Shown piece after piece: positions 59,559 to 64,000 of a stretch of DNA of 64,000 nt. The stretch's first letter is position 1, and every line of letters begins with the position of its first letter. Below the pieces are notes generated by a model that was not told the origin of the DNA, ran no database searches, and saw only the letters and a program-made list of their open reading frames with translations. This DNA is from Massilia alkalitolerans DSM 17462 (GTDB lineage Bacteria; Pseudomonadota; Gammaproteobacteria; Burkholderiales; Burkholderiaceae_D), in assembly GCF_000427785.1 (NCBI RefSeq), contig NZ_ATYR01000013.1, positions 89,595 to 153,594 on the forward strand, in the 5' to 3' direction. Made by a program: the position numbers and the translations under genes.

Positions 59559-61484
59559 TTATTTGTACAGCACCTCCGGCAGCCACATGCCGATCGCCGG
59601 GAAGGTGTAGAGCAGGATGATCCCCAGCACCTGCAGTCCCATGAAGGGCAGCATCCCCAGGAAAATCTGGTTCAGCGTCACATGCGGCGGCGACACGCCC
59701 TTCAGATAGAAGGCCGACATCGCCACCGGCGGCGACAGGAAGGCGGTTTGCAGGTTCATCGCCACCAGCAGGCCGAAGAACAGCGGATCGATATTGAAAT
59801 GCTGCAGCAGCGGCACGAAGATCGGCATGAAGATCACGATGATCTCGGTCCATTCCAGCGGCCAGCCGAGCAGGAAGATCACCACCTGGGCCAGGATCAT
59901 GAACTGCACCGGCGTCAGGTCCATGCCCAGTACCCAGTTGTTGATGATCTCCTGCCCGCCCAGCAGCGCGAACGCGGCCGAGAAGATGCTCGACCCCACG
60001 AACAGCCAGCAGACCATGGCCGTGGTCTTGGTGGTGAGGTGGGCCGACTCGCGCAGCAGGTTGAAGTTGAAGCGGCGGTAGGCGATCGCCAGGATCAGGC
60101 CGCCGAAGGCGCCCATCGCCGCCGCCTCGGTCGGCGTGGCCAGGCCGAACACGATGCTGCCCAGCACGGCCAGGATCAGGATCACCAGCGGGAACAAGGA
60201 GCCCAGCAGCATCTTGAAGATCTCGAGGCGCGCGAAGCTGAAGAACACGTAGAAGATGGCCAGCGCCGCAGCCACCACGGCAAACGTGATCCAGTAGGCC
60301 CTGGACGCCGGCTTGGCCACCGGCTCCGGCGCGGCCGCGGGGATGGCCGCTTCGGCGCTTGCCGCGACAGGCGTCGCGCCGGCTGCCGCGAGCGGCGTCG
60401 CCTCCCCTTCCACCGGCGGCTCGGCCAATTCTCCCTCGGCGGGCGGCTCCTGCAAGCCACCCTCCTCGACGCTTGCCGCGCTGTCGAATTCCTGCTGCGC
60501 GCCCATCTCGACCAGTTCCGTCTGGGGAGCATCCGGCGCGGTGACGATCCGGTAGCTCAGGCCCATGACGGCGGCAAAGGCCAGTGCCGGCAGCAGTGCG
60601 ACGGCCAGGTTCGACGCCAGGGTGCGGCCCGGGACATCGGCAGCGCGCCGGCCCTTGAAGGCACGCACCAGGGCCGGCACCGCGCTCTTGCCGTAGGCGC
60701 CGGGGATCGCCTGCGTAAAGGCCGGCAGCGCGACGACCCGCTCGGATGCCGGCAGCGGCGGCGCCATGCCCGGCTTGAGCTTGGCGATGATCAGCACGTA
60801 GCCGACATACAGCGCCGCCAGCATGATCCCCGGGAAGAAGGCCCCCGCATACAGCTGGACCACCGATACCCCGGCCGTCGCCCCGTAGACGATCAAGAGC
60901 ACCGACGGCGGAATCAGGATGCCCAGGCAGCCGCCCGCGGTGATGCAGCCTGCCGTCAATTGGGTGCTGTAGCCCGCCTTGAGCATGGCCGGCATCGCCA
61001 GCAGGCCCATGAGCGTGACCACGGCGCCGACGATGCCGGTGGCGGTGGCGAACACCGCGCAGGTGACGATGGTGGCCACCGCCAGGGAGCCGGGCACGCG
61101 CGCCATCGCCAGATGCAGGCTCTTGAACAGCCGCTCGATCAGGTTGGCGCGCTCCACCAGGTAGCCCATGAAGATGAACAGCGGGATCGAAATAAGCACG
61201 TCGTTGGCCATCACCGAGTACGCCCGCTGCACCATCAGGTCGAGCGTCTGCTGCACCGCCTGGTCGGGGTTCTGGCTGTGGTAGGCGAACCAGGCGAACA
61301 TCACCCCCATGCCCATCAGGGTAAAAGCGGTGGGGAAGCCGAGCATGATGGCCACCACCACCAGCGCCAGCATCAGCAGGCCCAGGTGGCCGTTGGTCAT
61401 CTCGCTTGGTGCCGGCATCAGGACGAACAAGGCAATGACGATCGCCACCAGGATCGACAGGCCGAACCAGATTTCCTTCCTCAT
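59559..61484 (-). CDS. TRAP transporter large permease (DctM type) with long central insertion
   Basis: Large membrane subunit of a TRAP transporter, 641 residues, against about 430 for standard DctM. It has the usual family parts: IPLFIFMGYLVERANLIERL, GAVVTLMGLLAMPAMLKAGY, GILIPPSVLLIVYG, LATPTEAAAMGAFGG and FLSPPVAMSAFYLKG. Between about residues 240 and 400 there is extra sequence: two extra membrane helices around a Glu/Ala/Pro-rich polar stretch (EEGGLQEPPAEGELAEPPVEG). This size is known in mannitol/chloroaromatic-type TRAP systems. It overlaps the small permease gene by 4 bases and is the last gene of the operon. Confidence 0.9.
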   Translation of the reverse strand: MRKEIWFGLSILVAIVIALFVLMPAPSEMTNGHLGLLMLALVVVAIMLGFPTAFTLMGMGVMFAWFAYHSQNPDQAVQQTLDLMVQRAYSVMANDVLISIPLFIFMGYLVERANLIERLFKSLHLAMARVPGSLAVATIVTCAVFATATGIVGAVVTLMGLLAMPAMLKAGYSTQLTAGCITAGGCLGILIPPSVLLIVYGATAGVSVVQLYAGAFFPGIMLAALYVGYVLIIAKLKPGMAPPLPASERVVALPAFTQAIPGAYGKSAVPALVRAFKGRRAADVPGRTLASNLAVALLPALAFAAVMGLSYRIVTAPDAPQTELVEMGAQQEFDSAASVEEGGLQEPPAEGELAEPPVEGEATPLAAAGATPVAASAEAAIPAAAPEPVAKPASRAYWITFAVVAAALAIFYVFFSFARLEIFKMLLGSLFPLVILILAVLGSIVFGLATPTEAAAMGAFGGLILAIAYRRFNFNLLRESAHLTTKTTAMVCWLFVGSSIFSAAFALLGGQEIINNWVLGMDLTPVQFMILAQVVIFLLGWPLEWTEIIVIFMPIFVPLLQHFNIDPLFFGLLVAMNLQTAFLSPPVAMSAFYLKGVSPPHVTLNQIFLGMLPFMGLQVLGIILLYTFPAIGMWLPEVLYK

Positions 61485-62065
61485 GGCGTGCGCTCCCCTG
61501 GTGCGTTCACGGTGGCCTTGAGCTTGTCGACGTCGACCTCCTCGACGTCGGCCTCGCGCGCGGGCCATTCGCCCTTGTGCAGGCAGACGATGCAGCGCAC
61601 GATCTCGACAAGACCCTGCAGCAGGAGCAGGACGCCGGCGAAGGGAATCACCATCTTGAAGGGATACAGCGGCGGGCCGTTGGCGGTGAGGGTCGAGTGC
61701 TCGCGGATGGCGAGCGACTCGGCGGCGTAGGTATAGCCGGCCCAGACCAGGGCCACCACGCCGGGGATGAAGAAGACGAAGTACAGGATCAGGTCGAGGC
61801 CGGCCTGCAGGCGCGGCGGGAAGAAGCTGTACAGCACGTCGCCGCGCACGTGGCCGTTCTTGGCCAGCGTGTAGGCTCCCGCCATCATGAAGGCGGCGCC
61901 GTACATCATGATCATCAGGTCGAAGGCCCAGGGGTTGGGCGTGTTCAGGACATAGCGCGCGAAGACTTCCCAGCTGATGAGGAAGGTGAGCGCGACGATC
62001 AGCCAGGAGAAAGCCTGGCCCACCCAGCTGCTGACCCGGTCGACGAAAAACAAGACGTTTCGCAT
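61481..62065 (-). CDS. TRAP transporter small permease (DctQ type)
   Basis: Small membrane subunit of 194 residues with four membrane helices. Typical DctQ features are SWLIVALTFLISWEVFARYVLN, MMYGAAFMMAGAYTLAKNGHVRGDV and the C-terminal helix pair. The tail is charged (EADVEEVDVDKLKATVNA). It pairs with the large permease, whose start overlaps its stop. The start MRNVLFFV is the family N-terminus; upstream in-frame codons overlap a hairpin and are unlikely to be translated. Confidence 0.9.
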   Translation of the reverse strand: MRNVLFFVDRVSSWVGQAFSWLIVALTFLISWEVFARYVLNTPNPWAFDLMIMMYGAAFMMAGAYTLAKNGHVRGDVLYSFFPPRLQAGLDLILYFVFFIPGVVALVWAGYTYAAESLAIREHSTLTANGPPLYPFKMVIPFAGVLLLLQGLVEIVRCIVCLHKGEWPAREADVEEVDVDKLKATVNAPGERTP

Positions 62066-62091
62066 GGAGCTGCTCCGGTCGAACGAACAGA

Positions 62092-62118
62092 GCCCGCCCC
62101 TCTTCATGAAGGGTGGGC
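62092..62118. other. Intercistronic hairpin between dctP- and dctQ-type genes
   Basis: GCCCGCCCC and GGGTGGGC pair imperfectly around the palindrome CTTCATGAAG. There is no T-run. Such hairpins often protect the binding-protein mRNA, giving more of it than of the permeases. Confidence 0.45.
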
Positions 62119-62141
62119 ACATGATTGGCTATGGGTGTCGC

Positions 62142-63293
62142 TCAGACCTTCTTGGCAGGCGCCCTGCGACCGAAGTAGTGGTTGTAGGCCATGCGGCGCG
62201 GGTTGTTGGTGTCCATGTCCCACTTCATCGCGCGTTCGGCAAAGGCGCGCATCGAGGCCTCGACCTTCTTGAACAGCGGATTGTCGGCGCCCTTCTTGGC
62301 CACCACCTGGTCCCACACGGCCAGCTGCGCCTGCAGCACCGAGTCCGGCGTCTTGTAGAACTTGACCCCGTTCTGGGACTGCATGCCGGCGTAGTCCTTG
62401 GAATAGCGGTCGATCGCCTTCCACGACATGTCGCTTGAGGCCGCCTCGACGGCGTTCTCGATGATCGCCTTCATTTTTGCAGGCAGCGCGTTGTACTTGG
62501 TCTTGTTGAAGGTGACCTCGAACTGCTCGGAGCTCTGGTGGAAGCTTTGCAGCATGCAGACCTTGGACACGTCCGGGAAGCCGAGCACCCGGTCGGAGCT
62601 GGCGTTGTTGAATTCGGCGCCGTCCAGCAGGCCGCGGTCCATCGCCGGCACGATCTCGCCGGCCGGCAGCGCGTTGACCGCCGCGCCCATGGCCGTGAAC
62701 ATGTCGATCGCCAGGCCGTTGGTGCGGAACTTCAGGCCCTTCAGGTCTTCGACCTTGCTGACCGGTTTCTTGAACCAGCCCAGCGGCTGGGTGGGCATCG
62801 GGCCGGTGAGGAAGGAGACGACGTTGGCGCCGATGCTGTTGTACAGCTCCGCCAGCAGCGCCTTGCCGCCGCCGTACTTGTGCCAGGCCAGCACCATGTT
62901 GGCGTCCATGCCGAAGGCCGGGCCCGAGGTCCACAGCGCGATGGCGCTCTGCTTGCCGTAGTTGTATCCCATGACGCCGTGGCCGCCGTCAAGGGTGCCC
63001 TTGGAGACCGCGTCGAGCAGGCCGAAGGCGGGAACGACGGCGCCGGCGGGCAGCACCTCGATCTTCAGCTCGCCGCCGGTCATGTCGTTGACCTTCTTGG
63101 CGAAGTCGAGGGCGTATTCGTGGAAGATGTCCTTGCTGGGCCAGGTACTCTGGAAGCGCATCTGCTTCGGCGTTTGGGCGGTGGCGATCATCGGGACCGC
63201 GAGGGTGGCGCCGGCGGTGCCGGCGGCTGCGGTGCCGAGGAACTTGCGGCGGGTGGATGCTGGCTTCTTTGAATCGTCGTTACGCTGCTTCAT
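62142..63293 (-). CDS. TRAP transporter substrate-binding protein (DctP type, Tat-exported)
   Basis: Periplasmic binding protein of 383 residues with a twin-arginine signal (TRRKFLGTAAAG) cleaved near IATAQ. Family segments include RFQSTWPSKDIFHEYALDFAKKV, GLKFRTNGLAIDMFTAMGA and GLLDGAEFNNASSDRVLGF, the last close to the mannitol/chloroaromatic group. The ligand is probably an organic acid, but the exact one is unknown. AGGAG precedes the start. It is the first gene of the TRAP operon, 76 bases ahead of the small permease gene. Confidence 0.9.
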   Translation of the reverse strand: MKQRNDDSKKPASTRRKFLGTAAAGTAGATLAVPMIATAQTPKQMRFQSTWPSKDIFHEYALDFAKKVNDMTGGELKIEVLPAGAVVPAFGLLDAVSKGTLDGGHGVMGYNYGKQSAIALWTSGPAFGMDANMVLAWHKYGGGKALLAELYNSIGANVVSFLTGPMPTQPLGWFKKPVSKVEDLKGLKFRTNGLAIDMFTAMGAAVNALPAGEIVPAMDRGLLDGAEFNNASSDRVLGFPDVSKVCMLQSFHQSSEQFEVTFNKTKYNALPAKMKAIIENAVEAASSDMSWKAIDRYSKDYAGMQSQNGVKFYKTPDSVLQAQLAVWDQVVAKKGADNPLFKKVEASMRAFAERAMKWDMDTNNPRRMAYNHYFGRRAPAKKV

Positions 63294-63729
63294 CGTCTGT
63301 CTCCTGTTTGGTTTTTTACGAGATGAATCGGTACACGTACAACTTCTGGCTCGAGGGCACTGCTCCTTCATTGAGTATTGACACGCCGTCAAGCAGGATG
63401 GGCTTGTTTCCTTACGGATTTCTTACGCCAAGCTGACGCAGGATCATATTGTTCTTTTATCCTGTCAAGTGTGGCTTTTCGTTCAGACATGAAGGGTGGC
63501 CGTGACGGCAGGTTGGGAACCAACAGTGTTGCCTTCGTCGGACAAGCATCACAAATAGCTAGGTCTGAAGCTTTAGCTCAGCTAGTATTCTGATTGTCCA
63601 AACTGCAAGGGAAGTCAGTCATTTGCAGTCGCTTCAATAACAAAACATTAATCAGATGCTCAATGTAAATCGGCCGCAGGCCCTTCGTTCACGCCTTGGT
63701 GAAATTGATGCGCTGCGCGGTATAGCTGG
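63294..63729. other. Upstream region of the TRAP operon, AT-rich
   Basis: No supported gene. On the minus strand TTGACA at about 63462-63467 could be a -35, but the nearest -10-like TATGAT is only 14 bases further, so the promoter is uncertain. The region is more AT-rich than its surroundings towards the insertion element at the right. Confidence 0.5.
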
Positions 63730-64000
63730 GCGGTCTCAAGAACCAACTGCAACACCGGATTAATGAATCGAATCGGCCTGCAATTGTAGCCGAACCATAT
63801 GCTCGGTATAAACGGCGAGTGGAGTCTTCCATCCGAGCGTTTCTCGAGGGCGCGTGTTGAGCGATAGCGCGATGGCATCGAGCTCGTCTTGGGAGTAGAT
63901 CGACAGGTCCGAGCCCTTGGGCATATATTGGCGCAGCAGACCATTGGTGTTCTCGTTTGACCCTCGCTGCCAAGGGCTGTGCGGGTCGGCGAAGTAGATC
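63730..64000 (-). mobile_element. End of an IS30-family insertion sequence (truncated by window edge)
   Basis: The 3' part of an IS30-type transposase gene is followed by the stretch GGCGGTCTCAAGAACCAACT (on the plus strand, from about 63729), which I take as the terminal inverted repeat. The other end lies beyond the window, so the boundary is approximate. Confidence 0.6.
63760..63999 (-). CDS. IS30-family transposase, C-terminal part
   Basis: Last 79 residues of an IS30-type transposase, running off the window edge. The DDE-domain end is plain: [20 protein letters not shown] with the catalytic glutamate in the SNENTNG turn, then [20 protein letters not shown] and the signature [18 protein letters not shown]. 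The reading frame is intact to a TAA stop. Whether the whole element is functional cannot be seen. Confidence 0.9.
   Translation of the reverse strand: MYFADPHSPWQRGSNENTNGLLRQYMPKGSDLSIYSQDELDAIALSLNTRPRETLGWKTPLAVYTEHMVRLQLQADSIH

Noticed and set aside
59550..61730. Long open frame (726 codons) on the plus strand opposite the TRAP permeases
   Set aside because: Antisense shadow with His/Arg/Gln-rich composition; the minus strand encodes clear DctM and DctQ proteins.

Overview
The window is a high-GC chromosomal segment from a Gram-negative bacterium, most likely a betaproteobacterium of the Oxalobacteraceae (Massilia/Telluria-like). This rests on the very GC-rich third codon positions, the class of porin, the PHA-related genes (phaB, a phasin), the Gcr-type membrane family, the mannitol/chloroaromatic-type TRAP system and the dense set of c-di-GMP proteins. 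Genus is an inference. No rRNA, tRNA or CRISPR was seen. The only mobile element is the end of an IS30-family insertion at the right edge.

Layout. 1-4.3 kb: a signalling block with a GGDEF-EAL protein, a membrane diguanylate cyclase and a lone receiver domain. 4.3-5.8 kb: a leftward DUF4142 / cupredoxin / ECF sigma operon with no anti-sigma gene beside it. 6-8.8 kb: a periplasmic GH13 amylase translationally coupled to a PfkB sugar kinase. 8.8-15.6 kb: leftward genes for a LOG-family protein, a TetR regulator, a phasin, a double-receiver protein, a Tat-subunit / GMC oxidoreductase / lipase operon and TrmJ. 15.8-21.8 kb: SuhB, an RhlE-type helicase with a long structured leader, a MarR regulator, hydroxypyruvate isomerase, a VOC protein and a lipoprotein pair. 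21.8-25.8 kb: leftward PhaB-type reductase, glycine-zipper protein, MtfA-type peptidase, peroxiredoxin-glutaredoxin fusion and a winged-helix protein.

26-41.6 kb is the most distinctive region: an envelope/stress cluster of small secreted or membrane proteins. It holds three OmpA-domain proteins, two BON lipoproteins, three glycine-zipper proteins, a YqjD/YqjE-like operon, a ferritin-like protein, two DUF4398 proteins, AsmA, an Lmo0937-type 48-residue membrane protein, a Crp/Fnr regulator and two proteins sharing an undescribed C-X10-C motif. Two of its genes carry the same two-block promoter motif with identical spacing.

41.8-64 kb: NudK, a branched-chain aminotransferase, a Gcr-family membrane protein coupled to a phospholipase-D lipoprotein, a phosphoesterase and PAP2 phosphatase, a 70-residue protein of unknown function behind two tandem LexA boxes, a sulfate-binding protein, an SDR, an acidic protein, a porin with a degenerate N-terminus, a second GH13 enzyme, an XRE regulator with a Cache diguanylate cyclase, a serine hydrolase lipoprotein, YitT and a complete TRAP transporter whose large permease has an unusually long central insertion. 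The clearest unexplained leads are the SOS-controlled small protein, the shared stress-promoter motif and the C-X10-C proteins.
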